Notes: generated by a model from the sequence alone, not told the origin. A stretch of DNA of 64,000 bases from Cryptomeria japonica (GCF_030272615.1 NC_081411.1:216206154-216270153), one strand, 5' to 3'; shown: positions 22,524 through 35,417, counted from the stretch's first letter. Numbers and translations are program-made.

Positions 22524-23783
22524 TGTAGACACCTAAAACTGGCACAACTAATTAAATGGATTTTATTCATTTAACCATAATTAATTCTTCCTATTATTTA
22601 AATTAAGATTTAATTAATATCCCTATTCTTCTAATCACCTATTAATTAAATTAAGATTTAATTAATATACCCTTCTTCTATCTAAGCCATTTAATTAAAT
22701 ACCCCCCTCTAGCCATTTTAATTAAATTCACATTTAATTAAAAATATCAATTTATTCCCTTTCCCATTTTAATTAAATCTACATTTAATTAAAATCTCCT
22801 TTGCATCTAAATAAATCAAAATTTATTTGTAACCCCCCCCCCCCCCCCCCCAACTTGCAAAATCCTACAAATGGAAGTTGCATCCTCTTTTGGCTAAATT
22901 ATATCTTTTTAATTTACTAAAATTCCTATTTTCCCTCACCCACTTGCCAAGTCCTACATTTTCCACTTGCCCTACTAATTTCTTCTAGAATCCCTCTAAT
23001 CCTCGATTAATTAGCCTAATTTTCCTAATCATGTCCAATCCCTAAATTTGGGGAGTCACTTCACCAAATTTGGAGAAAGTCTTTAAAATGCATTTAAGAC
23101 CTTCTCCTTTCAACAAGGTAACTTGTTGAATACCCCTAAATTTGTAACGCTCTGACAAATTTGTCCCCTAGACCACTAGTGGTTTTCTTCTTGGAGCAAG
23201 TTGGCCTCCAAAGTCTTCAAAAGGAATTTAATGCCTCTTACAATCCCACACCCCTAACCCATGATGGTTGTCCACTTGACCATCTTTTATCCTTACACAA
23301 GAGTTTACCTCTTGGACAATACCCTGCTTCCTTGAATAAAAGCATTATCCAATGATGTCACCCCTTGAATCCTTCCCTAATGCTCAATTAGCATTTAATT
23401 CTTACTTAGCATCTCTCAAGTCCTCTCAAGATGACATTTGTCAACTTGGGATTGGATTGAATCCCTCACATCGATTGATAACTTTTAATCCTAGCCCTTG
23501 TTGAGATTACTCAATCGCAACCATCCATTTCTCCATTTTCTCTATAAATAGAAGCCATTTATTCAATCTAAGGATCCATTCACTTCTATTGCCTCCAATC
23601 TATAGTCTAATTGTGTTGTGCAGGTTATCAAGGAGCTCAATCCCCATTACCAAGCATTTAGGCCATTTTAGTTGCATTATAGCTTAGTTCTTTAAATACA
23701 TGTTTAGAATATCTTGCTAGCTTAATTCATCTCATTTTCATAGCATTCTCATATCTCATCCTCATATTAGTCTAATTAGTTCA
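22524..23783 (+). repeat. 3' LTR of the Tat/Ogre-like element (right end truncated)
   Basis: Begins TGTAGACACCTAAAACTGG right after the polypurine tract. Contains AATTAAAT-rich repeats, a long C run (22833-22851), and a canonical TATA box CTATAAATAG at 23542-23551. LTR-7 (58117-59512) has the same layout but extends about 465 bp past the TATA box; this copy stops after about 235 bp, where an inverted Copia LTR fragment begins. The 5' partner was not found. Confidence 0.7.
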
Positions 23784-24076
23784 CTTAATCAAAATATTTC
23801 CTCGTTTACCAGTTAAGGTCCTAATTCGCAGTTTCTTCTTTCATTACCGGTAAGCTCCCTTCGGTACACCAAAAATAATTAGATGACAAAATAGAACATC
23901 AGTAGTCATGAATAAATATCAGTTGCCATCAATGACAACATAAATAACTTATCAAATTCATCCAATCATGCAATCTCAATCTCTTCATCACAATGTCATC
24001 ACCAACAGTCTTTTACTAGTTCAGTCATCATTCTCCATCTGCATCAGTTATGCCAATCATGCCAACACACCCCTTA
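23784..24076 (-). repeat. inverted fragment of a Copia-1-family LTR (5' end)
   Basis: On the minus strand it starts TGTTGGCATGATTGGCATAA at 24076 and follows the Copia-1 5' LTR (25336-25630) until about 23784. The two LTR starts lie back to back, pointing outward on either side of the palindromic array. Confidence 0.8.
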
Positions 24077-25335
24077 TAAACCAATTGAACGTAATGATCA
24101 CATATGTATGTGTATGTATTTGCATCCACCCCTTAGGACCTAATTGGACCACATAAGACCAAATGGTGTTGCAAGGGGTCTTATGTGATCCTAAGGGGTC
24201 ACACATGTGTTCTAACACATGGGTGACCCCTTAGGACCACATAAGGCCCCTTACAACACATGTGCACCCCTTAGGACCTAATTAGATCACATAAGACCAA
24301 ATGGTTTTGTAAGGGCTCTGATGTGGTCCTAAGGGGTCACCCATGTATTCTAACACATGGTTGACCACTTCGGACCACATAAGACCCCTTATGACACATG
24401 TGCACCCCTTAGGACCTAATTGGACTACATAAGACCAAATGGTTTTGTAAGGGGTCTTATATGTGGTCCTAAGGGGTCACTCATGTGTTCTAACACATGA
24501 GTGACCCCTTAAAACCATATAAGTCTCGTTACGACACATGTGCACCCCTAAGGACCTAATTGGACCACATAAGACCAAATGGTGTCATAAGGGGTCTTAT
24601 GTGGTCCTAAGGGGTCATGCATGTGTTCTTATCAATGGGTGACCCCTTACAACACATGTACACCCCTTAGGACCTAATTGGACCACATAAGAGCAAATGG
24701 TGTCGCAAGGGGTTTTATGTGGTCCTAAGGGGTCACTCATGTCTTCTAACACATGGGTGACCCCTCAGGACCACATAAGACCCCTTGCAACACCATTTGG
24801 TCTTATATGGACCAATTAGGTCCTAAGGGGTGCACATGTGTCGTAAGGGACCTTATGTGGTCCTAAGGGGTCATCCATTGATAAGAAAATATGTGTGACC
24901 CCTTAGGACCACATAAGACCCCTTGCGACACCATTTGGTCTTATCTGGTCCAATTAGGTCCTAAGGGGTGCACATGTGTCATAAGCGGCCTTATATGGTT
25001 TTAAGGGGTCACTCATGTGTTAGAACACATGAGTGACCCCTAAGGACAAAATAAGACCCCTTACAACACCATTTGGTCTTATGTGGTCCAATTAGGTCCT
25101 AAGGGGTGCACATGTGTTGTAAGGGGTCTTATGTGGTCCTAAGGGGTCACCCATGTGCTAGAACACATGTGTGATCCCTTAGGACCATATAAGACCCCTT
25201 ACAATACCGTTTCATCTTATGTGGTCCAGTTAGGTCCTAAGGGGTGCACATGTGTCGTAAGGGGCCTTATGTGGTCCTAAGGGGTGGATGCACATACATA
25301 TGTGATAATTACGTTCAATTGGGTCATAAGGGGTG
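24077..25335. repeat. palindromic tandem array of ~135-bp units
   Basis: About five units read CACCCCTTAGGACCTAATTG then CACATAAGACC..., spaced about 120-140 bp (starts near 24130, 24265, 24401, 24541, 24661). After a turning point near 24745 about four units read in the opposite direction (near 24785, 24935, 25065, 25205). Each unit is itself internally palindromic: GGTCACCCATGTG...CACATGGGTGACC, with AAGGGGTCTTATGTGGTCCT paired to its complement. No ORFs and no direct-repeat/spacer structure of a CRISPR. Confidence 0.85.
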
Positions 25336-26881
25336 TGTTGGCATGATTGACATAACTGATGCAGATGGAGAATTATGGTTGAACTGGTAAAAGATTGTTG
25401 GTGATGACATTGTGATGAAGAGATTGAGATTGCATGATTGGATGACTTTGATCAGTTATTTATGTTGTCATTGATGGCAACTCATGTTTATTCATGACTA
25501 ATGATGTTTACTTATATTGTATTTTGTCATCTAAGTCTTTTTCGTCTACCAGAGAGAGCTTACTGGTAATGACACAAGAAACTCAGAATTAGGACCTTAA
25601 CCGGTAACAAGGAAATGTTTTGATTGTAGCTAGCGATTGGTGATGATTGAGGCTTTGCGGTTTGGAATTTGTGTTTGTATCATTGTAACATACATCTGAC
25701 AGGAACCGCATCATGTTGTGACAACCGAAATTCATGTTTATGGTTTTTGTTGTGTTTTTGCTAGGGTTTAAGAAGGGTTTAAGGACCGGTAAAGAATTAT
25801 CTTAACCGGTAATGATTTTTGGTTTGGCAGTGATCTACATCAAGCTCATATGTTGGTGATGATGTGGCACAACCCGTGTGAAGTATTTGAATTATGTTTT
25901 GGCGTGATCAAGATGGAATTTCTTGGGAATGTGCAAAGTGCTTAGCGGAATGAGCTAAGGGTTTAACTTTGTATCAGCTTGAGTTGTTGTGATGAGTTAC
26001 GATCAATCAACGCTTAATATTGTCTTGTAAAATGTTGTAATGATCTGATATGATTTATGATGATCTGTTTTGTAAAATCTTGATGTATCTAGGGTTTTAG
26101 TTGTCGACCTATTTGAAAAGTTATTTATGTCAGTATTGATGATGTTTGTTAGGTCAGTTGGTTGTTTTTGAGAAGAGTGTGAAGCCGAACCAGAGTATGA
26201 GAGATATGCTAGAATGTTGCAGATTTGGAGCATAATTGGATCTAATCAAGCAAGCAGTTGAGTGCTATACCCAGATCATTTACTGTTGTTCCCTAATAGT
26301 TGCAACAGATAAAATCCCTTAATCGAGTAGGTCCTAACATGCCTTGCATTGTAAATCCCCTAACAGGGTAACTCAACATTTGAGTTCTAAATCCTCTTGC
26401 GAGGTTCATCCTAACAGGTCAAAGATCCTAAAAAGGCTCATCATCTAAATCCCTTAACCGGGTGACTCATAACAAGGTCTGCTCCTAACATGGCATCTTT
26501 ATAGGCTCCTAACCAGGCTAGGCTCCTAACAAGGTGCATTCCAAAAGAGTGCACAATTTAATTGGGTACCAATTCCCACCATGGTTTTTCCCTATTTGGG
26601 TTTCCACGTTAAAATCATGGTGTTCATATGGTGAATGTTTTTATGTGATGTTATGATTTACTTTCAGTTTATGCAATGGTGAATGAACACTTAATGAGAA
26701 GCATTGATATATTAGATTAACAGATGATTATCTGTAGATGTCGGTATTGGTAAATAGATTTGTTATTGGTTTATGTTTGATTTGGTGAATGTTTAATAAG
26801 TTTCAGTTTCAGTTTTTTAAGTGGTGTTAATACTGATTCACCCCCCCCTCTCAGTATTAGCCAGATACTCTAAGATTATCA
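25336..26881 (+). repeat. Copia-1 5' LTR
   Basis: 1,546 bp, TG...CA. Carries the CCTAACA/AACCGGGT repeat zone (26330-26530), the GGTTTTTCCC...GGGTTTCC module at 26582-26608 and a C run at 26841-26848. The 3' copy lacks a ~38-bp segment present here near 25530-25575. Confidence 0.9.
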
Positions 26882-26883
26882 AT

Positions 26884-26895
26884 TGGTATAAGAGC
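26884..26895 (+). other. Copia-1 primer-binding site
   Basis: TGGTATAAGAGC, two bases after the LTR. It differs by one base from TGGTATCAGAGC, the complement of the plant initiator-Met tRNA 3' end used by Copia elements. Confidence 0.8.
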
Positions 26896-26950
26896 ATTGA
26901 TCCTTTGTATGTAGAAAGCCTAAAAGCTTGAGGGAAAGATCCTATGAAAG

Positions 26951-29746
26951 ATGATGAAGAAGGAGGGTCCCAAGTTTACCAAGGATGACTACCGAATATG
27001 AAGTGATTGGATGAAGATATACATTAAAGGAATGGGTTCTTAGTATTGGAATCATGTGGTAACCAAGTATGTTGCTCCTACTACCATCCCCTTGACACCA
27101 GATGAACTTAAAGAACAACAAGAAAATATCCAGGCCCTTGAAGCAATTGTAAGTACTTTGACTAACTCTACATATATTGGTGTTCATGGATTAGAGACTA
27201 CAAATGAGGTATGGGAGAAATTAAAATTAATTTATGGAGGAGATGAACATGTACAAAGGGAAAAGGAAGAAAGTTTAAGAGGTAAATTTGATGATATGAA
27301 AATGGTTAATGGTGAGAACATATCACAATATGGTCAAAGGTTTAAGGAAGTTGTAGGTGGTATTAAGAGTGATGGAGGTAAAATTGATGAAGATATTATT
27401 GTTAGTAAGATGCTGAAAACTATTTTACCATAATATTCTATTAGAGTTTGTGCAATTCAAGAACTGGGATCTATTTCTAAAGATAAAGTCACTGTTGATT
27501 CTCTTATTGGAAAGTTGATTGCATTTGAACTAAATAGCTTTGATAATAGTGTTTCTAAACCTTATGAATATTCTTTTAAGGCTTCTGTAACCAGTACATC
27601 AGTAAGGAAAGGAAAGGATATTTGTCATAATCATGACTGTAGGTCTAGTCATGGTGGTAGCAGAGGTGATGGTGAAGAAGATCATTTGCTATAACTTGAG
27701 GCATTATTGGCTAAAATATTCCCTAGAGGAATAGGTAAATATAAAGGTAAATTACCCTTGAAGTGTTTCTGTTGTAGTAAAATTGGACACATTGCTGCTA
27801 CCTATCCTAACACTGATAAGAAAGAGAAGTTCAAGAAATACAAAGGAAAAGGCAAGAACCATTGCTATGTTGCAGTTGATGAAGGTGTGACATGTGAAGA
27901 ATTAGAAGAAGATGACAATGAGGAGATAATGTTTGTTGTTGTGAAGGAAGATCTGACTAATGAAATGGCATTGGTGTCTCACATGGACAACAGTGATGAA
28001 TGGATAATAGATAGTGGTTTCTCACACCGCATGACCGGTGACAAAAGTAAGTTCATATCCCTTGAAGAGTTTGATGGATATGTTGTAAGTTTTGGTAATA
28101 ACTCTCCCTGCATGGTAAAAGGTAAAGGATCTATTTCATTAAATGAGAAGAGTAATGCAGATGATGTCTTTTGGGTTGATGGACTAAAATTTAACCTTTT
28201 GAGTGTTGGACAACTTAATGATAAGGGATGTCTACTTGAATTCAAAAGTGGAGTGTGCAGGACTTTTGCAAACAATGGTGAACTAATTGCTACTGGAAAG
28301 TAGACAAGAGGTAACCTTTTTCATCTAAATACTAATGTGAATAATTATCTGGTGGCAAATATTGAAGACAACTGGTTATGGCACAAGAGATTTTGTCATG
28401 TGAATTTTGAAAACTTGATAAAGGTTAGTAAAACAAGTATTGTGAGAGGTATGCTCTAGCTTGTGAAACTAGGCAATGTGCTATGCAAGGACTATCAGAT
28501 GGGTAAGATGACTTCTGTATACTTTCAAAGTAAGTCTTTCTCTTTAGAGAATATCCTTGATTTGGTTCATACTGATCTTTGTGGTCCTATGAGGACTAAG
28601 AGCTATTATGGCGACAAGTATTTTATGATATTTACTGATGATTTTTCCAAGATGATGTGGGTAACTTTTCTAAGAGAAAAGTCTAAGGCATTCAGTAACT
28701 TTAAAGCATTCAAAGCTTTAGTTGAGAAAGATACCAGGAAGAATTTGAAATGTTTGAGATCTGACCGGGGAGGTGAATTTACTTATGATGGGTTTGTGAA
28801 GTTCTATGATGAATGGGGAATTAAGAGGTAGATGTCAACTCCTAGAACTCCACAATAGAATGGAATATCAGAGAGAATGAATAGAACAATTGTTGAAGCT
28901 GCTAAAACCATGTTGATTCAAGGTGAAGTACCGAATTTTTTTTGGAGAGAAGTAGTTAGCATTGGTTTATATACTTTTAACCGAGTACTTGTCAAGAAAG
29001 GTAACAACAAACACCTTATAAAATATGGCATGGAAAAACTCCTAATATAAGTTACTTTAAATATTTTGGGAGTAAATGTTTTATTAAACGTGATGATTTC
29101 ACTAGAAAATTAGATGCAAAGTGTGATGAAGGTATTATTTTGGTTAATCTATAAAGAGCAAGGCATTTAAATGTTATAACAAGAGAACTAAGAAGATCAT
29201 TGAGAGTGTGAATGTGAAGGTAGATGAACTCTCTGAGAAATCTAATGAGACCATCAGATCTTAACCTAAGAATGATGAAGAAAAACTTGTATTTATAGAA
29301 CCGAAAGTGCAAAATAATGTTGAGTAGGAAAATGCATAAATAGGTAATCAACCGGTAAATGAAGAAAGCGATGAAGAAAATGAAGAACATGATGTAGAAG
29401 GCACAACAACGGAACCGGTAATGCAAAGATATGTCAAATTAAATCATTCAGAAGACTAAATAATTGGAGACAAAAATGCTGGTGTACAAACTAGGAGGAA
29501 AATCAAAGAAAATTCCTCTCTGATTTCAATTATTGAACCTAAAATAGTGAGAGAGGCATTAAAGGATGATGACTGGATTAATGCAATGAATGAGGAATTG
29601 GATTAGATAGAGAAAAACAAGACTTGGATACTTGTTCGTAGACAGGAAGATAAGAATGTGATTGGCACTAAATGGGTATTTAGAAACAAGTTAAATGAAG
29701 AAGGCAATGTTGTGAGGAATAAAGAAAGGTTGGTATGCAAAGGATA
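26951..29746 (+). pseudogene. Copia-1 gag-protease-integrase and start of RT
   Basis: Starts ATG-ATG-AAG-AAG-GAG. Gag core with GLETTNEVWEKL and YGGDEHV; zinc knuckle C-F-C-C-S-K-I-G-H-I-A-A-T-Y whose last Cys is Tyr; protease W-I-I-D-S-G-F-S-H; pre-integrase W-L-W-H-K-R-F-C-H; integrase with both Asp present (VHTDLCGP, LRSDRGGEF) and Glu in I-S-E-R-M-N-R-T. One frame is kept to about 29005, broken only by stops (e.g. 26999, 27431, 28301, about 28457, 28829, 28853), then a frameshift. RT begins after 29560 and is cut by Copia-2 in the motif L-V-C-K-G-Y. Confidence 0.85.
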
Positions 29747-30096
29747 TGTTGATATGTAGTGACTGATCAACAAAGTATTGTACACTCAGCAAGTATTCTT
29801 GTTGATGAAAACTGACATTGTAATAAAACCCTAAAAAGGTCAACTTTGTTTGTTGCCCTAAAAATGCAAGTTATAAGTGGCTGGAATGCTTAAGGCATTG
29901 TGAGGTTGATGTACTATTTTTTGCTGGATAATAAGAAAGATTGGATGACTGTGTATGGTGGACGTAACCCATTCTGGGTGAACCACGTTAAATCTCTGTG
30001 TTATCTGTGTCCTATTTTATTCCTTTATCTTTTGTATTTAAATCTGCATATAATTGTTAGTTCATATTTGCTTTGGATCTACTTGAAACCCTAACA
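29747..30096 (+). repeat. Copia-2 5' LTR (350 bp)
   Basis: Starts TGTTGATATGTAGTGACTGA, ends AAACCCTAACA. Differs from the 3' LTR by roughly 20 substitutions by eye and lacks the 91-bp GC-rich segment of the 3' LTR. Confidence 0.9.
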
Positions 30097-30098
30097 AT

Positions 30099-30110
30099 TG
30101 GTATCAAAGC
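30099..30110 (+). other. Copia-2 primer-binding site
   Basis: TGGTATCAAAGC, one mismatch from the initiator-Met complement, placed two bases after the LTR. Confidence 0.8.
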
Positions 30111-30156
30111 GAAGTTTTCTGTAAATTGGTAGGACTTTCAATTTTGAGTGGGAGCA

Positions 30157-31300
30157 ATGCAAGATTCTAAATTCAAGGTCGAAAAGTTTAATAGCCAGAA
30201 TTATCAGTTATGGAAAATGCAGACGGAGGATTATCTGTATCAAAATGATTTGTGGCGGCCATTGGAAGGAAAGGCAAAGAAAGCGACCACAATGTCAGAT
30301 GAAGAGTGAGAGATTTTAGATAGAAAGGCATTGGGATCCATTCGATTGTGCCTTGCACCGTCTATAGCTTTCAATATAACAAAAGCAAAAACGCTTGTAG
30401 ATTTGATGGCGACATTAGCTAAGTTGTATGAGAAACCCTCAGCTTCGAATAAGGTATTTCTTATGAAGTGTTTGTTTAATTTGAAAATGAGTTAGGGAGG
30501 ATTTGTAGCAGAGCACTTAAATGAATTTAATACAATTACCAGTCAATTATCTTCAATAAAAATTACTTTTGCAGAAGAGGTTAGGGCTCTCTTGATTTTA
30601 TGTTCTTTGCCAGAAAGTTGGAATAGCTTGGTTATGGCAGTAAGTAACTTTGTCTCTGGTAAAAATACTTTGATATTTAATGATATTGTTGGTGTTATCC
30701 TAAGCGAGGAAATGCGAAGGAAAAGCACAAGTGAGACTCCAACATCATCAGGTAGTGTTTTGAATGTGGAGAACAGAGGAAGATCAAAGGAAAGAGGAAA
30801 ATGCCCTGAAAATGAGAACTCATGAGGGAAGTCAAAGAAAGAACGCTCTCAATCTAGAGGAAAGAAAGATTGTTGGTACTGCGGAAAGCCTGGTCATCTA
30901 AAGAAAGACTGTTGGTCTCAGAAAAACAAAGAAGGAGACAAGAATGAAAATGACAGTAAGGAAGCTAATATTGCAAGTAATACTTTACAAGATTCTTTAA
31001 TCTTATGTTTGGATAATGTTAATGATTCCTGGGTTATAGATTTTGGGGCTTCATTTCATGCTACACCCCATAGAAAATATTTTCTAGATTATGTTCAACG
31101 TGATTTTGGACAGGTATATTTGGGTGATGATGAGCCCTGTCAAATTGTTGGAAAAGGAAAGATAAAGATCAAGTCGCAGAATGGAAATGACTGGTTTCTG
31201 CAAGAGGTAAGACATGTTCCTAATTTAAGAAGAAATTTAATTTCTGTAGGGCAACTAGGTAGTGAAGGTTGCATAGTTACCTTCTCAGACGATATCTAGA
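30157..31300 (+). pseudogene. Copia-2 gag and protease
   Basis: ATG at 30157. Gag of UBN2 type (NYQLWKMQTEDYLYQ, LYEKPSASNKVFLM, SLPESWNSLV), then a CCHC knuckle C-W-Y-C-G-K-P-G-H-L-K-K-D-C near 30870. The protease site reads W-V-I-D-F-G-A-S-F-H: the Ser of the usual D-S-G is Phe. Stops include TGA 30307-30309 (family Trp), TAG about 30493, TGA about 30823 (family Arg) and TAG 31297 (family Trp). One frame throughout. Confidence 0.8.
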
Positions 31301-32330
31301 AGGTCACTAAAGGATCATTAGTAGTAGCTAAAGGTGCAAAGGTAGGCACATTATATCTGTGTACTGGTAACACTTACTCTACCCTAGTTGTGCTCCAGAT
31401 AAAGTTACTATAGGGACAACAACAATAGATGTTGCAAGAACATATTCGATACTGTGGCACCATAGGCTTGGGCACATAAGTGAGAAAGGGATGAAAATAA
31501 TTCACTCCAAAAATCTATTTCTAGGACTAAAGAATATTAATTTAGAGTTCTATGAAAACTATGTTTATGGTAAACAAAAAAGAGTCAGATTTCTCAAGGT
31601 TGGGAAAGAGAAGAAGAGTGAGAAGTTAGAGCTTGTGCATTTAGATGTATGGGGACCAGCTCAGGTATCATCTCTTGGTGGCTCTTGTTATTATGTTATT
31701 TTTATTGATGACTCAACCAAGAAAACATGGGTATATTTCCTAAAACAAAAATCAGATGTTTTTGAAACTTTTAAGAAATGGAAAGCTTTGGTTGAGAATG
31801 AGACAGGAAAAAAGTTGAAGTGCCTCAGATCGGATAATGGAGGTGAGTATTGCAGCAAAGCATTTGAAGATTACTGCTCCCTAAATGGGATTCGAAAGCA
31901 GAAGACAGTTCCAGGAACTCCATAGGAAAATGGTGTGTCAGAGAGAATGAATAGGACTATCATGGAACGTGCGAGGAGCATGAGATTGCATGTTAGATTG
32001 CCCTTACATTTTTGGGCAAATGTTGTACATATTGTTGTCTATTTGATAAATAGGGGACCTTCAACCCCTTTGGATGGTGGTATTTCAGAGGCGGCATGGA
32101 CTAGTAAAAAGGTAAATTATTATTTTCTAAAAACCTTTGGTTGTGAAGCTTTTGTCCATGTTGATAAAGAAAACAGAACCAAGCTTGATGCTAAATCTCA
32201 AAAATGTATCTTCATTGGATATGGGATAGATGAATATGGCTATCAGTTATGGGATTTTGAAAATAAGAAAATAATTAGAAGTAGAGATGTTATATTCAAT
32301 GAGAAGGTTATGTATAAAGAATAGATGCAA
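31301..32330 (+). pseudogene. Copia-2 integrase
   Basis: After a frameshift between 31300 and 31490 the integrase runs in one frame: W-H-H-R-L-G-H-I-S zinc region, V-H-L-D-V-W-G-P, L-R-S-D-N-G-G-E-Y and S-E-R-M-N-R-T (catalytic Asp, Asp, Glu all present). TAG at 31922-31924 replaces the first Gln of the P-Q-E/Q-N-G motif. The C-terminal part with KTFGCEAFVHVDKE and FIGYGIDEYGYQLWD is well kept, ending in TAG at 32322. Confidence 0.85.
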
Positions 32331-32875
32331 GAAAAAAAGCATGAACAAGACAAACAAGAATATGTGGTGTTGGATGAGATTCCTAAATATGAAATGCCAT
32401 AGGTACCTGATGCTTAGCAACAACAGATTGTCCCATAAACTCCTACAAGTGTTAGATGTTCTACGAGGTCAAGTAGACCCCCTGAAAGATTTTCTCCTTC
32501 TTTGTATTCTATTTTATTAACTGATTCTGGTGAACTAGAAGAATATGAAGAAGCAATGCAGGTGGATGTCAAACAATAGTGGGAGCTAGGCATGAAAGAG
32601 GAAATGGACTCCTTGATGAAAAATAAGACTTGGGACTTAGTTCCTTTACCTGTAGAAAAAATAGCCTTGCCTAACAAATGGGTATATCAACTGAAGGAGG
32701 AGGAAAGAGGTCAGAAGAGATATAAGGCCAGACTTGTGGTAAAAGGTTTTGCACAGAAAAAGGGTATAGATTATGATGAAATATTTTTTCCAGTTGTAAA
32801 AATGACTTCAATTAGAACTATACTTAGTCTTGTGGTTGCAGATAATTTACATCTTGAACAATTAGATGTCAAAAC
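32331..32875 (+). pseudogene. Copia-2 RT, N-terminal part
   Basis: Linker with several stops (e.g. P-stop-V-P, A-stop-Q-Q-Q), then MKEEMDSLMKNKTWDLVPLP, NKWVYQLKEEERG and ARLVVKGFAQKKGIDYDEIF, the usual entry into Copia RT. Interrupted at L-D-V-K-T by solo LTR-3. Confidence 0.8.
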
Positions 32876-34108
32876 TGATGAATACTAAGAGGGGGGGTGA
32901 ATTAGTATACCAAAAATTACTGAACTCAAACACTTTATCAGTCTAGTAGTAAACCGGTATAAAAGTTTAACTAACAAACCGGTTAACAGAAATGCAAACC
33001 AAAAAGAAAGTAAGGCATTCACCCACAAAAGCACAATCACCATAACACAAGAGATTTTGACGTGGAAACCCAAATGGGAAAAACCACGGTGAGATGAAAC
33101 TCACAAGTAACTATCTGCAGAATAGTAACCAGACCGATTAAGGTCATACAATGTTCTTTACTAGAACAGATCATGTTAGGAATCTCAATCTCTGTTAGGA
33201 GATAATTCCAATTAAACACTAGCTTATGAGAGGATTTTAGATCCACATATGTGAATCACCTTATTAGAGGATTTACAAAGGCTTTTCTGGGCCTATCCAG
33301 TTAAGGGTTTCTAACTTGTCAAAGATGTGAGTAATCAACAAGTGAATGATCTAGCGAATAGAACAATTTGCTTGCTTACATCCATGATAGCTCATTGCTA
33401 ATGCATTTCAGCATTACTTCAGTCTTCAGTAAATCCACACTCTATTACAGCACACAGACTTGATCTTTTCTGTTAAGATCGCACATACAAGAACTCATCA
33501 ACCACTACAAACCCTAACAACTCCTCACACATTAAAACCCTAGACATGATGTCCTTAAAAGGAATCTGATTTCATGTCGGTCCAATAGGATTACATTGCA
33601 AGTTCTTATGTTCATTGTATCTAGACACATTTGGTAACACGACACAAAATCATCGTCAAAGTGTCGGTGGATGGTAACTCATCACAAAGATATACCAGTT
33701 GGTAACTCATCACAGAGTATTACCAGTTTATACAACTTTACCGATTATCGGTTGGTAACTCAGAGTAATACCGGTTTGACTATTAAACAGATTACTGGTT
33801 GGTAACTCAGAGTAATACCAGTTTAGCAGATTACCAGTTGACAGAAATGAAGACTGGGAAAATGATAACTGTCGCTTCTAGTTCCTTTGCTTTGTTCCGC
33901 TTGAGATCCTCGAACCGCTTGAGGTCCTCATGCCGCTTGAGATCGGTAAACACTTTCTGCAAGACACCGATAGTCTAAAAACTATAACATAATACCAGTT
34001 TGAAACAAATATTGGTTGAGCGTAGCTCATACATATACAAAGTGATCTCATAGCAAGTGTGTGTCCATCAATGACAATCACAACATAATCATCAAAAATT
34101 CCAACAAA
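32876..34108 (-). repeat. solo LTR-3 (Copia), nested in Copia-2 RT
   Basis: On the minus strand it starts TGTTGGAATTTTTGATGATT and ends CTCTTAGTATTCATCA, 1,233 bp, flanked by perfect AAAAC on both sides (32871-32875 and 34109-34113). It carries the shared module in reverse (GGAAACCCAAATGGGAAAAA, 33064-33083) and a G run (32886-32892). No internal region, so the element was lost by LTR-LTR recombination. The minus frame at 33878-34156 is a shadow. Confidence 0.9.
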
Positions 34109-35322
34109 AACAGCTTTTCTCCATGGAGATTGGAGGAGGAAATTTACATGTTGCAACCATAGGGATATGAGGTCAAAGGTAAGGAGAAGTTGGTGTGCAG
34201 GTTGAACAAAAGTTTGTATGGCCTAAAGCAAGCACCTCGACAATGGTATTTAAAATTTGATAGTTTCATGGCTAAACACGGTTATCATAGATGTCATTTT
34301 GATCATTCTGTATATTTTAAGAGATTAGATAATGGCAATTATATTATCCTATTGCTTTATGTTGATGACATGCTTGTTGCTGGGTCTAACATGCAACATA
34401 TAAATGATCTTAAACATAAATTAGCCAGGTCATTTGCTATGAAGGATTTGGGTGCAGCTAAGCAAATTCTCGGTATGAGGATTACACGGGACAGGAAAAA
34501 TAGAACCTTCAATTTGTCCCAAAGTGAGTATATAAAGAAGGTGTTGAAAAGATTTAACATGCAAGATGCAAAAGCAGTTAGTACACCTTTGGCTAGTCAT
34601 TTTAAATTGACTAAGGAGATGTGCCCAAAGGCACAGGAAGAGGTAAATAAAATGTCTAACATCCCGTATTCATCAGCTATTGGCAGTCTGATGTATGCAA
34701 TGGTTTGCACAAGGCCAGATATTGCACATGCAGTGGGAGTTGTGAGCAGGTTTATGAGTAATCCGGGTATGGAACATTGGAATGTTGTGAAATGGATTCT
34801 TCGATATTTGAAAGGAACTACTACAAAGGCATTATGTTTCAAAGGATCTAATGCTGCTCTGAGTGGATTTGTTGACTCTGATCTGGCAGGTGATATTGAT
34901 TTACGGAGGAGTACTACAGGGTATGTTTTTACTATAAGGGGAACTGCAGTCAGTTGGATTTCTAGGTTGCAAAAGGTTGTTGCACTTTCAACCACTGAAG
35001 CTGAGTATGTTGTTGCTACAGAAGCCAGCAAGGAGATGATTTGGTTACAATGTTTTCTGGAAGAATTTGGTTAGACATAGGAGGATCGGCCATTGTATAC
35101 TGATAGCCAGAGTTCCATTCATCTTGCAAAGAACTCTGCTTTTCATTCAAGGACAATGTACATTCAGCTCAGGTACCACTTCATTCGGACTATTTTGGAG
35201 GAGGGTCAGTTATGGCTTGAGAAGATTCACACAAGTGAGAATCCTATTGATATGTTCACAAAGGCAGTTCCACAAGAGAAGTTGATTTCTTCATCAGTTT
35301 CTGTTGGTCTTCTTGATTGATA
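34109..35322 (+). pseudogene. Copia-2 RT C-terminal part and RNase H
   Basis: Resumes with F-L-H-G-D, then a one-base loss in the Asp-Leu-Glu stretch. The best preserved part is a 294-codon frame (34190-35074): [13 protein letters not shown], the RT catalytic L-Y-V-D-D-M, GMRITRDR, YSSAIGSLMYAMVCTRPDIAHAVG, and RNase H motifs FVDSDLAGD, STTEAEY. After a TAG at 35072 the frame continues with Y-T-D-S-Q-S-S-I-H-L-A-K-N and S-E-N-P-I-D-M-F-T-K, stopping at 35321. The D-S-Q-S form supports Tork/Tnt1-type identity. Confidence 0.85.
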
Positions 35323-35417
35323 ATTGTGGAATTTATACCAGTCGAGTCCCAGTGTTTTATCCAGCGGATGCTGCAAGTATAGTGGTGCCATCTAGTATCA
35401 GTCTCCAAGTGGGAGAT

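Noticed and set aside
24077-25335. Regular palindromic repeats that might suggest a CRISPR-like array
   Set aside because: Units are themselves diverged, run in both directions and have no unique spacers; the setting is a plant genome with no cas genes.
26951-28855. Programmed stop-codon readthrough as the explanation for the single-frame, stop-rich Copia-1 polyprotein
   Set aside because: Stops are numerous, scattered and mostly CAG-to-TAG, and relatives have sense codons there; decay is the simpler reading, though shared stops are listed as a finding.
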